This document shows, piece after piece, positions 1-11,739 of a stretch of DNA of 64,000 bases. The notes under the pieces are model-generated. The model saw nothing but the letters and a program-made list of their open reading frames with translations, had not been told where the DNA came from and made no database searches. Each line of letters opens with the position of its first letter. Within the stretch, counting starts at the first letter, position 1. Origin of the DNA: Ophiocordyceps camponoti-saundersi (nom. inval.). Taxonomy: Eukaryota > Ascomycota > Sordariomycetes > Hypocreales > Ophiocordycipitaceae. The stretch is taken from the NCBI GenBank assembly GCA_003339415.1, contig PDHQ01000010.1, positions 153,069 through 217,068 on the forward strand. The letters are read 5' to 3'. Made by a program: the position numbers and the translations under genes.

Positions 1-31
1 ACCATCATCCTCATCCCCTCTCCCTCCAACA

Positions 32-74
32 ATGGATCTCACAACCCAGCTCCGAGCCTCCCTCCTCGCAAGCT
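32..74 (+). other. possible truncated start of a rightward gene
   Basis: An ATG at 32 has a good fungal start context (A at -3, G at +4) and opens with ordinary-looking codons reading MDLTTQLRASLLAS. After 14 codons the frame enters a long poly-C tract and then meets the 3' end of the acetyl-CoA synthetase gene on the other strand. A real gene starting here has no room to continue, so this may be the first codons of a gene cut by a wrong assembly join. It could equally be chance. Confidence 0.2.
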
Positions 75-117
75 CCCCCCCCCCCCCCCCCACAACCCCC
101 CCCCCCCCCCCCAAAAA

Positions 118-164
<47 letters not shown>

Positions 165-192
165 TCTTTCCCCCCCCCCCCCCCCCCCCCCC
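75..192. repeat. C homopolymer tract with a few A and T interruptions
   Basis: About 118 bases are almost all C, broken by short A runs and one TCTCTTT. The tract lies just past the stop codon of the minus-strand acetyl-CoA synthetase, so it would be poly-G in its 3' untranslated region. Similar runs occur at four other places in the window, two of them beside an N gap, so an assembly or two-colour sequencing artefact is likely. Confidence 0.75.
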
Positions 193-198
193 AAAGTC

Positions 199-2937
199 TC
201 ACTCTCGGCTGCCAACTGATTCCATAATCTTGGCCACCACAGACGGATCCGATAGCTATGATGAAGAGAAAGAGACGCGTCAGCCACCAACGTAAACCCC
301 CGATTCAGCTTCCAGACCCTCCTAGACCAGCTTCCAGACCCCTTCCAGGCGATGATGGGGAAAGAGAAAAGAAAAGAAAGAAAAGAATACAGATGGGAAA
401 AAAAAAGAAAGGAGGAGAAAGGGAAAAAAAAAAACTCACCGTCGAAGTATCCCCAAGCTGATCTCCCTCCCCTGCCAAGATCTTGCGCAAAATACGCCTC
501 ATAATCTTCCCGCTCCTCGTCTTGGGCAGATCCGCCACCACGAAAATCACCTTGGGGGCGGCAAACGGCCCGATGCTCTTCCGCACTTGCATCACAAACT
601 CCTTGCGAAGGCCGTCGTCCACGGCGTTGCCGTCCTTGACCGACACAAAGGCATTGACCGCCTGGCCAGTCAGCTCGTCCGCAACGCCCACCACCGCAGC
701 CTCCGCGATGGCCGGGTGCTCCAACAGGGCGGCCTCAATCTCCGCCGTCGAAAGTCGGTGTCCGCTCACGTTGACGACGTCGTCTACTCTGCCTCGAATC
801 CAGTAAAAGCCCTCGTGGTCTCGTCCGGCCCCATCGCCAGTGAACTGCGTGATTCCCACCGAATGTCAGCCTTGAAAGCTTGGTTGGTTGGTTGGTTGGT
901 TGGTTCGCTTTGTTTCAAAACCTACATAGTATCCCTTGTAGACGTTCAGATACGTGTCCATGTACCGCTTGTGAGCTCCGTACACCGTCCGCGCCATACT
1001 GGGCCACGGCTGCTTAAAGACAAGCACGCCGTCGACGTCGTTGCCCTCGGCCTCCTCACCCGAGACCGGATCGATGATTGCCGGTTCGATGCCGAAAAAG
1101 GGTAGCGACGCCGACCCGGGCTTCGTCGGTGTCACCCCGGCCAGCGGCGTGATGACGTTGCTGCCCGTCTCCGTCTGCCAGTACGTCTGCGTTGCGTCGT
1201 CCACTCCGTCAGCCGTCTCGGTGGTCCATACCCACACCCACCAGCCCACCTTCACACATGCATGGTATGCCGAAGAGGGGGGTGGGTGGCAAAGAAGAAG
1301 AAGAAGAAGAAAACTCACATCCACCACGTGCGACTCCTCTTTGCCTACCACCTCAAAGTACCACTTCCACACCTCGGCCGCGATCGGCTCACCCACCGAC
1401 CCGAGCACGCGCAGGTGCTTCATGTCACCCCTGACATGCTCGTCACCGGCCCGCTTCAGTAGCCGCAGCGCCGTCGGGGCAACGTAAAACTGGGTAATCC
1501 TGTGCTTCTCCATCACGTCCCAGTACCGCGAAAAGTTGGGATAGGCCGGCGTTCCCTCGAAGACGACGGTGGAGACGCCCAACAGCAGGGGCGCGTAGAC
1601 GACGTAAGAGTGACCCGTGATCCAGCCGACGTCGCCGCCGCAAAAGTACCGGTCTCCCTCGTGTATGTCGAAGACGTACTTGCCCGTCATGGCGCAGCCC
1701 AACAGATAGCCGGCCGTGGTGTGCATGATGCCCTTGGGCTTGCCCGTCGAGCCCGAGGTGTAGAGGAGGAATAGGGGGTCCTCCGAGTTCATCACCTCGG
1801 GCGCAATGTAGGCCGGCCACTTGTCCAGCTCCTCGTGCCACCAGACATCGCGGCCGGCTCGCATCGGCACCTCGGCCCCGGTGCGCTGATAGACCAGCAC
1901 GTTGGCCACGCCGGGGCACTGCTTGAGCGCGTCGTCGACAATCTTTTTGGTGGCGATGAGCTTGCCGCCGCGCTTGCCCTCGTCCGTGGTGATGACGACC
2001 TTGGACTGCGCGTCGTTGACTCGGTCCCGGAGGGAGTCGGCCGAGAAGCCGGCGAAGACGACGGAGTGGACGGCTCCGATGCGCGTGCACGCCAGCATGG
2101 CCACGAGGGCCTCGGGGATCATGGGCATGTAGATGGCGACGCTATCGCCCTTGCGAACCCCCATCTGCTTGAGCGTCCAGGCCGCCTTGGAAACCTGGCG
2201 CAGGAGCTCGCCGTAGGTTAGATTGCGTCCCTCGTCGGTCTCGTCGGCCTCGAAGATGATGGCCACCCGATTGGGATCCTTGAAGGCATGGCGATCGACG
2301 CAATTGTACGACGCATTGAGCTGGCCCTCGACGAACCACTTGTTGTCACCGTGGGTGAAGGAACCGCTGTGGACCGTCTGAAAGTCACGGTACCACGTCA
2401 GAAGCTCGCGAGCGTGGCGCGCCCAGAACTTGGCCGGCTGCTTGATGGACTCGTCGTATAGCTTCTGGTATTCGTCGAGGCCTGCGTCGTCTGTTAGCAT
2501 GGTCTCATCCGGAGGAGGAGGGCTTGATGAGGACGAGCGGTACTGACTGCTGAGGTGTGGCTTGCTCGGATGCTCTGACGGGAAGAGGATTCAAGAGTCA
2601 GTGATTGATTGTGAGACGGGCATTGATTGAGTGATGCGGGGGAAAGAAAGGTCAAGCAAGGCTCATACTGTCAAGCATCTTTTGCGGTGCATCTGAGGGT
2701 CAGTCGTCTGTTAGCTTCTGTTCTGTTCTTTTCACTGCCACCCTCCGTCTCTCTCTCTCTCTGTCCTTGACTCTCTTTCCATCGTCTCCCATTTTTCCCC
2801 AGTCTCTCTCTCATCATCAACAGCCATCCGTTTCTTCCCCAACAAGAGGAAGAAGGGAGGGGCGGGACCATACGATAAGTGTCCACCTCATGTGCCTCAT
2901 AGACGCGAGGCGCCTTTTGCCCTTCGGCCATAATCAT
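199..2937 (-). CDS. facA: acetyl-CoA synthetase (acetate-CoA ligase)
   Basis: This enzyme activates acetate with ATP and CoA to acetyl-CoA in the cytosol or nucleus, for growth on acetate or ethanol and for histone acetylation. I place six exons: 2874-2937, 2669-2692, 1319-2574, 926-1186, 440-844 and 199-255, giving 688 residues, close to the usual 670. The N-terminus has the family motif AHEVDTY. The adenylate-forming signature [11 protein letters not shown] is near residue 300, followed by [13 protein letters not shown], the YWQTETG motif, the hinge region [15 protein letters not shown], and the acetylatable lysine motif TRSGKIMRR near the C-terminus. The second exon is only 24 nt. The third intron (1187-1318) is 132 nt with no in-frame stop, so it reads through. 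An alternative ATG lies two codons downstream at 2931. The match to Aspergillus FacA and Neurospora Acu-5 is strong along the whole length. Confidence 0.96.
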
Positions 2938-4330
2938 GATTGCCGGCTCTTTGGAGGGATGGCTGAGAGAAAAAAAAGAGTGAAGGAATGAATGAATGAA
3001 GGTATCAATATTTGCTTTGTCCCAATCCTCTCGGCCGATGCGGAACGTTGATGATGATGATGAGGAGGACTTGCCGGATCCTTCGGGGGAAGCTCCGTCG
3101 AGGCGCGCTTAACGAGTAAGTGAGCTGTGCTATGTAAGAAGGTTAATTAAGGGAGATCGGCGGGAGGAATCCCTTGTATTCTTATTAGGAATGGAATGAT
3201 GGACGGATAGGTAGGTAGGTAGGTAGTGATACACTGATACCGTAGAAAAGTAGGTGCTAAATGTAACGCACCTTGTTTGTTTCCCTTTGCTTCTTCTCTT
3301 TACTGTTTATTTGAGTGACCTTGCACAGAAATCATAAGTGCTAGCATATATGTGTAGACTCGTGGCACAGGATGCATACATATGTGTATGTATGTATGTA
3401 TGTGTGTTAGTGTGCGTATGTGTGAACCGACCTACGGATAGGTAGGTAGGTAGGTATCACTGCTATTATATTGGCCGCTTCCTTTCTTCACGGAGCAGAG
3501 AATTGGGGGGAGGGGGGGGGAACAGGGGAGATGAGGGAGGGAGGGATGGATGGATGGATGACTGGATGGGTGGGTGGATGGATGGATAGGTGGATGGATG
3601 GATGGATGGGGAGCTTACTAGCTATCTCTCTCTGCGGATAGTCATTCTGCTACCCCCTAATGCGGCAGTGAATCTGCAAGTGTGTGTAAGATGTACGAAT
3701 ACGAGACAGGGGTGCCCGCGAGAGCTTTACATCCTTCATCACGTCTGTCTGTCTGTAACTGCATGTCTTAGTCGTACACCTCTCTTATACTGCTATAACC
3801 TGTCTGTCTGTGCCTATTACCTGCTACCTACCTGTACTAGGCTCTAGTGTTCACATATTCGCAACTGCAACGTCCCCTTTTCACCACCACAAGGAAATAT
3901 GTACATACATGCCTCCTAGGAGTAACCATCTGTTTCTTTTCTTCTACTCTACCACTTCTCTCCCACCATCCGCCGTGTATGTACAACTGTATGTGTGTGT
4001 ATCCGTACCACGGATAGAGAGAGAGAGACACACACCACACCACACCTTAGGTTTGGAGCCTTAGGTGGTATGCAGCTGGGAAAAAAAAATAGGTCGTCGA
4101 CTGCCTCTCATGGGAAAGCGCTTATTTATTATTATGCATTGTTTCTGTCCGCCCAACCCCATCTCCAACCCCATCTCCAAAGCCCAGCAGTCCTAGTCCC
4201 AGTCCCAGTCCCAGTCCCACACACGGTCTCGGGGGTTCCGGGCCTTCTCCTATCCATCATGTATGTCTTAGTAAGCCAATCAATCACCTCTCCCAAGTTC
4301 CCATCCTACCACCTACCTATTCTTCTCTCT
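2938..4330. other. intergenic region with microsatellites
   Basis: No gene is supported here. The stretch includes the upstream region of the acetyl-CoA synthetase gene. It holds GGTA repeats near 3207-3226 and 3440-3457, a TATG run near 3382-3402, GGAT/TGGA repeats at about 3540-3608 and a CCAGTC repeat near 4194-4218. The short open frames at 3590-4348 follow these simple repeats and have no protein-like composition. Confidence 0.6.
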
Positions 4331-4335
4331 CTTCC
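4331..4335. repeat. left target-site duplication (CTTCC)
   Basis: The five bases CTTCC directly precede the 5' LTR and are repeated directly after the 3' LTR at 12704-12708. A 5-bp duplication is the normal footprint of Ty3/Gypsy integration and shows that the element is a single intact insertion. Confidence 0.9.
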
Positions 4336-5299
4336 TATAATAATCTAGAATATAAATACTAGTTAAAAGTACTATTCTTATTATATAAGCAGTATTTATT
4401 ATATAAATAGCTTAATAATATAATTTATATAATAAAGTAAAAATATTAGTATCTAGTATTTAAATTATAGCTAAACCTCGGAAGGTTAAATACCGGATAA
4501 TAAGATAAGATAATAAAGATAAAAATAACGAATAAAATTCCTAAGATAAGAAGAACGGTTAGAAACGGTTAAAAATAGAAAGAAATATTAGCTATTATAA
4601 ATAAAGAATTATCTATTATAATTTATTATTAGCCTAAAAGCTAATAGAATATAATAGAATAAAATAAAGCTATTCTATTCGCTAAGGAATATAGTAGATT
4701 TAAAATTAAGGGTTAATTTTAAAGTAAGAATTTAATTTTAAAGTAAAAGAATATAATAGAAATAAATAGAATAAGATAAAGCTATTCTATTCGCTAAGGA
4801 ATATAGTAAATTTAAAATTAAGGGTTAATTTTAAAGTAGGAATTTAATTTTAAAGTAAAAAGAATACGATAGAAGTAAATAGAATAAAATAAAGCTATTC
4901 TATTCGCTAGTATATTTATAATATAAAGCTTCTACGGTATTTTATAGCTTTCTAGCTAGCTTATATAATTAGATAGTTTCTTAGAGAAGGAAAATTATAA
5001 AAGGAAGATTTCCTTCCCTTAAAAAGTCTTTCCTTTCCTTTTTCTCTAAGCTTTTAATTTAAATAATTAGTACTATAAAAGCTTACTCTCTATTACCTTC
5101 CCCTACCTTATAAGATATTCCTATTTAAAAAGTTTTTACTTATTTATACTTTATAAATTTCCTATTCTAGCTACTTACTACCCGGTTAAAGTAAGTAAAG
5201 CCCCTTACCTTCTTATTACCCCTTATCTCTCTTTATTTTTAGAAGCTTAGATTAAGGGCTACGGGTAAGATTAGGTAATTACGGGTACGATCCGTAATA
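4336..5299 (+). repeat. 5' LTR of the chromovirus
   Basis: This 964-bp LTR aligns end to end with 11740-12703. It starts TATAATAATC and ends CCGTAATA. The 3' copy ends CCGTAACA, so the original ends were probably TG...CA changed to TA by RIP. The two copies differ mainly by C/T and G/A changes, including changes private to each, so both were mutated after insertion. Confidence 0.93.
4645..4909 (+). repeat. tandem repeat inside the LTR, about 2.5 units of 103-113 bp
   Basis: A unit beginning AATATAATAGAATAAAATAA and containing AAAGCTATTCTATTCGCTA, then GGGTTAATTTTAAAGTA, occurs at about 4645, 4749 and 4862, the last copy being partial. The 3' LTR has the same arrangement at about 12053-12312, so the repeat belonged to the LTR before insertion. 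A role, for example in transcription, is not shown. Confidence 0.75.
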
Positions 5300-5589
5300 T
5301 ATTAAAAGCTTCTTTACTATTATAATTACCTTATAGGTACGAAGAATAAGAAGAGAGTATACTAAAGAATTCCTTTCCTAGAAAAATAGAAAAAATAGAG
5401 AAAAATAGAAAAATAGAAAAATAGTACTTTTTTAATCGCATATATCTCTACGGAAATAAAAGGTAAAAATCTACTTTTTTCTTTCCTAATTAGAAAATAA
5501 GCGGCGCTACCTAGTAATATATAATATATCTAATATAACCTCCCTTATACCCCCTTATACCGCTACTAATCCTAGACTTATTATAAATA

Positions 5590-6330
5590 TTAGTAAGGTC
5601 CCGAGACCTAAGTACTATAGCGGGAAAGATAACGATTTATAAGCGTTTTTAACTAATATTAGAGCTTATTTTAGGCTCTATTCTTCCGCCTTTTATAATA
5701 AACTTATAAAAGTAATTTATACTTTTACTTACTTAGAAGGTATAGCTTTAGACTAGTTCGAACTTATATTAAGGAATTATTTAGAACTTACGGATAATCG
5801 AGAAGAAGAAACGGAGCTTATTTTTACTAGCTTCGATTAATTCGAAAAAAAACTACGGGAAGTTTTCGGCTAGTAAGACGAAGTAAGAACTATAAAATAT
5901 AAATTACGAACCTTACGGTAAAAAGGGGCTACTTCTAGCTACGCTGCTAAATTTAGATAAATAACTAGTAAGTTAGACTAGGAAGACGAAGCCCTTATAG
6001 CTATTTTTTACGAAGGACTAAAAGAAGAAGTTAAAAACGAATTATATAAGTAAGATAGACCTAAAGAACTATTTACTTATATAGCTTCTATTATTAAAAT
6101 CGACGATCGACTTTTCGAAAGAAAGTAGCAAAAATAAGGAAGTAAAAATACCTCTTCTTATATTAATAAAGGTAATAAAAAATATAAGAAAAATTACGCT
6201 AACCGAGGAGACCTTATAGATTTAAATATAGTATCCTCGAAGCTTATTATCTACTTCTTCTATAATAAAAAAGGCTATATTTTAAAAAACTATTTTAAAA
6301 AATAAGGAAAAGGAAAAGGAATAGGAAAAA
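5590..6330 (+). pseudogene. gag remnant of the chromovirus
   Basis: Read through its stops, the frame shows a gag-like core from about 5600 (PRTKYYSGKDNDL, then AFLTNIRAYF) and ends in a zinc-knuckle relic around 6250-6300 that reads CYFCNKKGYILKN followed by a tyrosine where a cysteine is expected. Glutamine and tryptophan positions are now stops. It cannot encode a protein. Confidence 0.75.
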
Positions 6331-7639
6331 CCTCTTTTACGAATAGTAAGATAATTAACGTTATTTCTTCCTACTTAGCTACTAATCGTAATACGCTAAG
6401 CCTAAATAGGAAGGAACGGAGTGCTATTCGTAGTATAAAATTTAAACTGCTAACGAAAGAAAATAACTTAAACCGAGAGGAATACGAATTCTAAGAAAAA
6501 CTAAGACGGTAATATAACCCGGAACTTATAGCCGATATACTATTCCTAGATAGCTAGAATACGGTTAGGAATACGAAGAAGCCTCTAAAGCTTATAAGCC
6601 TTTTAGAAGCTAGTACGGAATTCGATTCCGGAGGAGAATTTTACCCGCTAGGTAAAAATAACCCTTTTAAAATATATAAGTAGGTTACGGAAGAATAGTT
6701 TAAAGATAAAAAAGAAGGAATTTAAGGAATTCCTTACTATTTTAACTTACCTAGCTTATATAGCTTTTCGGAAAACTCGATTTCTACTTTTAGTTTTAAC
6801 GACTATATTAATAACCTTAACGGAATAAGGGAAAACTATAAACTTATCTTAGAAAATAACTTTATTCCGGAAGATAAAATTAAGAAGGAAGAAGAAGAAT
6901 TACCCCTTCTTACGGTAGAATACTTTTATACTATCGAAACCGATAGTAAAAAAGAAGACGAAAAAATATAATATTTTATTAAAATAAAGGAATTAATTCT
7001 AAAAGAATTCGAAGACTAGAAAAATAACGACTACTTTCCTTATAATAAATTATTTTAGCACTTAAGGTACCTAGAAGAATTCTTCGATAAGTATAAGTAA
7101 GCGCACTATAATCTTAGCTAGTAATTTTACTACGATAAGGACTACGATTTTCACCTATAGGAAAAATAGAACGTTAATTATTACCTATCCTTACCGACCT
7201 TTTATAAGGAAGCTAGCTTTATTAACGAAAGGTTTTTTATTAAAGAAATAGAATTCCTTCTTAATAGGGAAACTAATTATAAGATTCTTAAGAAAAATAA
7301 GGGAAATAATTACGATTTTCGACCCCGAATTCTTAGTATCGAATTAAATACGATTTAGGCTATACTTACCTCTATAAAAGAATTATTAACTAAAAGACCT
7401 ATCGGAAGCGAATCCCCTACCGAGGAAAATAGTCCCGGAAGGTAGGATTTCTTAACGTAGCCTAAGGAATTTAAAGAAAACCTTAAGGGAAAAGGGAAAG
7501 CCTCTATTTAAGAAGGGTAAATAGAGGTATAATTAATAAGAATAAGGATTTTAGTAAGGATTTAGGAACGGAAAGGCGTTATTATTATCTTAACTATCCT
7601 AAATTATAAAGTATTAATACTATTACTATTAAAACTAAT

Positions 7640-10600
7640 AGTACTAAAATCCCTATTTCTAAACTAACCTTTACTTTAAGATATAAAAGAAAAGAAATAA
7701 TTACTTTTATAGATAGCAGAGCCGCTAATAATTATATTTTACCTATAGCTATAAAACGTTTAAATTTAAGCTATATAAAAAAGAAAACGCCTAATATAAT
7801 AAAAAACGCCGAAAGATTTAATTTTTAGTTTAATAAGGGAATAATTTTATACGAAACTAATTACTTCGAATTTAAAATAAGACCTTATACCTTTACTAAT
7901 ACCTTCGATATTTTTAAAATAGTAGAATACGATATAATATTAGGTTATCCTTTTTTTTATAAATATAATCCGTAAATTAACTAGAAAACCGGCTAAGTTA
8001 AATTTATAGACGATTATTTAATATCTAATACTTCTAATAGTAATACTAGTAAAAATAATCGAATAGATTCTAAAAGGAAAAATAAACTAAGAAAGTATAA
8101 TTATAATAACGGTAAAAAGCCTTATTATAAGATTTCTAGAAATACTAATAGAAATAAGTTAAGTATAAAAAATAAGTAATCTAGATATATAAAAAACGAT
8201 TATTATAAGAATAGATAATCGAATATAAATAGTTATAATAAAAGTTAACCTTATTATAATTATACGAATAAAAAAGAAAATACTAAGTTTAATAACGCCC
8301 TAGGAAATCTTTATAAAGGATTTAGCTCGAGAAATTTTAAAAAGGCGAGAAGCCCGAATAACGAGAATAGTTCGATTAAAGGAATTAAAAAAAGGAAAAA
8401 CTTCTTTAATAATAATTAGAAATTTACTATAAGAAATAAATATAATTATTATAAGTAAGAACTTTATAATAAAGCTAAAAGTAATAAAATCTATAGTAAA
8501 AAACCTTATACTATTACTACGTTAGCTGCTATTTCTAGCGTAGATTATAAGGAAGAAATAGCTTCTTATTCTAAAAAAAAATTAGAACGCTATAAATTAA
8601 TACTTAAAGAAATTCTAGAAGAATTCTTAGATATATTTAAAGAACCCCTAGATAATACCTTACCTAAAAGAAGCCTATAAGATTACGAAATTAAATTTAA
8701 GCCTAATTCGGAACCGCGATTTATACGAATTTATAATAATAACGAAAAATAACTATAAGTATTAAAGGAATATCTAGAAAAATAAATTAAAAAGGGATAT
8801 ATAAAACTTTCTAAAAGCCCTTATAAAGCTCCTATTACTTTTACTAATAAATCGGGCAAAGAAAAAGATAAATTAAGGCCCGTAATTAATTATCGAAAAT
8901 TAAATAACGATATTATTAAAGATAGAACGCCGATACCCTTAATTATAGAACTAAAAGATAGATTAAGCTAAAAATAGTATTTTACTAAGTTAGATTTAAA
9001 ACTAGCTTATTACTAAATACGAATAGCGGAAGGAGATAAATATAAAATAGCCTTCGGAACTAGATACGGAAGCTATAAATACTTAGTATTACTTTTAGGA
9101 CTATATAATAGCCCCGCTACTTTTTAAAAATATATAAATTATATTCTAAGAGATTATTTAGATATATTTACTATAGCTTATTTAGACGATATTATTATAT
9201 TTTTAGATATTTTAGAAGAATATAAAATTTACTTAAAAAAGGTATTAGAAGCCTTACGGAAAGCTAAATTATATATTAATCCTAAGAAATACGAATTCTT
9301 TTCTAAAAAAGTTAAATTTCTAAGTACTATTATAACCCCTTATAATATTAAAATAGACCCTAATAAATTAGAACCTTTAAAAAACTAGCTTATACCTAAA
9401 TCGATTAAAAATATATAATAATTTATAAGATACTATAATTATTATAGAAAGTTTATTAAAGACTTTTCTAATATAATTATTCCTATATTAATAGTAATAA
9501 AATTAGCTAAAAAAGAACCTTTTAAATAGACCGAAGAAGCTAATATAGCTTTTAATTCCCTTAAAGAAAAGCTAATCTTAGCACCTATATTAATAGCTTA
9601 TAATTCGAAATAGCTTTTAATTTTAGAAACTAACGCTTCTAATTACGCTATAGGAGCCTAATTAAGCTAGGAAAATAATACTATATTATACCCTATAGCT
9701 TTCTATTCTAAAAAGCTAGTAGATTCGGAAATTAACTATCCTATTTATAATAAAGAATTTTTAGCTATTATTAAAGTAATTAAAGAATTTAAGCACTATA
9801 TATTAGGAAACGAATTTAAATTAAGGATTTATACCGATTATAAAAATATAAGCTATTTTAATATAAGTTAAACCTTAAATAGCCGATAAATTAGGTAGGC
9901 TAAATTCCTTATAGATTATAATTACGAAATTATATATAAAAAAGGAAGTAAGAATAAAAAAGCCGATATTATTAGTAGAAAACCTAATTTAGATACTAGT
10001 ATAATACCTATAACGACTAATTTCCTTAAAATAAATAACGAAGGAAATTTAAAATAAAATACCTTAAACGCTATATTTAAGGTAAAAGCCGATAATTCTA
10101 TATTAAAATAAATAAAAGAAGCCTATAAAGATACTAATTTTAAGGATTATAAAGATATTAAGTAGATAGATAACTTAGCTTATTTAAAAGAAAAGTTATT
10201 TATACCTCCGAATATAGTAAAAACTATAGTTAAAGAATTCTACGAATTACCTATTTACGGCTATTAAGGAATATAAAAAACTTATAATAAAATTAAAGCT
10301 TATTATAATACGAAAAACCTTAAAAAAGCTATTATTAAAGTTATTAAAAACTATAATATTTATAATAAATCTAAAGCCTTAAGATATAAACCTTACGGAT
10401 TTCTATAACTTATAATAGTTACCGAATAACCTTAGGAAAATATAGCTATAGATTTTATAGTTAAATTACCCTTATTAGTAAACCCTATAACTAATATAGA
10501 ATATAATTCTATCTTAGTTATAAACTTATAACCGATAGATTAACTAAATACGGCTATTTTATACTTACGATAAAAGCTTTATTTACTAAAAAATTAAGTT

Positions 10601-11510
10601 ATTTATTCTTAAGAACGATAATAGTAGATAAAGGCTTACCTAAAGTTATTATAAGCGATAGAGACCCTAAGTTTAATTCTAAATTCTAGACTAGCCTTAT
10701 ATTTAGGCTAGGAACTAAGTATAAATTAAGTATTACTTTCTACCCGGAAACTAACGGGGCTACGGAACGCTTAAATTAAACTTTAAAATAATATCTTAGA
10801 GCCTATATTAATTACGAATAAAATAACTAGGTAATAAACTTACCTATAGCTTAGTTAGCTTATAATACCGCTAAATCGGAATCTATTAAAATAACGCCTA
10901 CTATAGCGAATTACGGATTTAACCCGGAAGCCTATAAACTAGGCCTATTAGATAAAACTAATAACGAAAAAGCTATTCTAAATACCGAATAGCTTAGATC
11001 TTTATATTCTTATATAAAATTAGAATTAGATTTTATAGCTAAAAGAATTAGTTATTATTATAATAAGAAACGCGAAAAATAACCCTTATTTAATAAAAAT
11101 AATAAGGTTTATTTATTAAAGAAAAATATAGAAACTAAATAGCCTAATTAGTCCTTAGAATTTAAAAAACTAGGACCTTTCCTTATAGAAGAAAAGCTAA
11201 ATAATCTTAATTATAAGCTTAAACTCCCTAAAGGAATATTTATTTATCTAGTATTTTATATTTCCTTACTAGAAAAAGCACCTAAAAATACTAAATTAGA
11301 AGAAAATATTAAAACTATAATATTAGAAGAAGAATATAAACCTAAAGTTATTATAGATAAAAAGATAGAAAAAGGTATAATATATTATCTAATAAAATAG
11401 AAGGGATACCTTTCTAAAGAAAATACTTAGGAACCTACTAAGTACCTAACTAAGGCACCTAAACTTATTAAAAAATTTAATAAAAATAAAGAAAAATACC
11501 TTTAATAAGA
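7640..11510 (+). pseudogene. pol remnant: protease, RT, RNase H, integrase, chromodomain
   Basis: Domains can be followed in order through many stops. A protease relic lies near 7690-7740, where the active-site triad reads DSR instead of DSG or DTG. Reverse transcriptase includes KLRPVINYRKLNN near 8871-8910 and YLDD at 9179-9190. RNase H shows LILETNASNYAIGA near 9616-9657, with the catalytic D of 'TDAS' changed to N as G-to-A mutation predicts. Integrase has SDRDPKFNSKF near 10653 and TNGATERLN near 10750. A chromodomain (about 11355-11450) reads YYLIK, stop, KGYLSKENT, stop, EPTKYL; the stops fall where chromodomains have tryptophan. The C-terminal chromodomain places it among chromoviruses. 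Confidence 0.9.
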
Positions 11511-11726
11511 AATTTTTAAGATTAAAAACCCTAAAAAGGGGAACGTTACGAATAATATAATAATAGGAACCCTATATAAAATTTAATTAATTATTTTTAC
11601 CTTATTAAGTTTTTTCGAAATACTCTTTCTTTTCTTATAAGAATAAAAATAACTAATTAACTAACTAACTATTATTTATACCTTATATTATTCTTCTATA
11701 GTAAAGTTTATAAGGTTATAAACTAT

Positions 11727-11739
11727 AGAAAGGGGAACG
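11727..11739 (+). other. polypurine tract for plus-strand priming
   Basis: A purine-rich run ending AAAGGGGAACG lies immediately before the 3' LTR, where LTR elements prime plus-strand DNA. A near-identical run, AAAAAGGGGAACGT, occurs 194 bp upstream at 11533-11546, just past the chromodomain. Confidence 0.65.

Noticed and set aside
75..192. Poly-C tract considered as a telomere or CRISPR-like array
   Set aside because: There is no telomeric TTAGGG unit and no spacer-repeat structure, only homopolymer.
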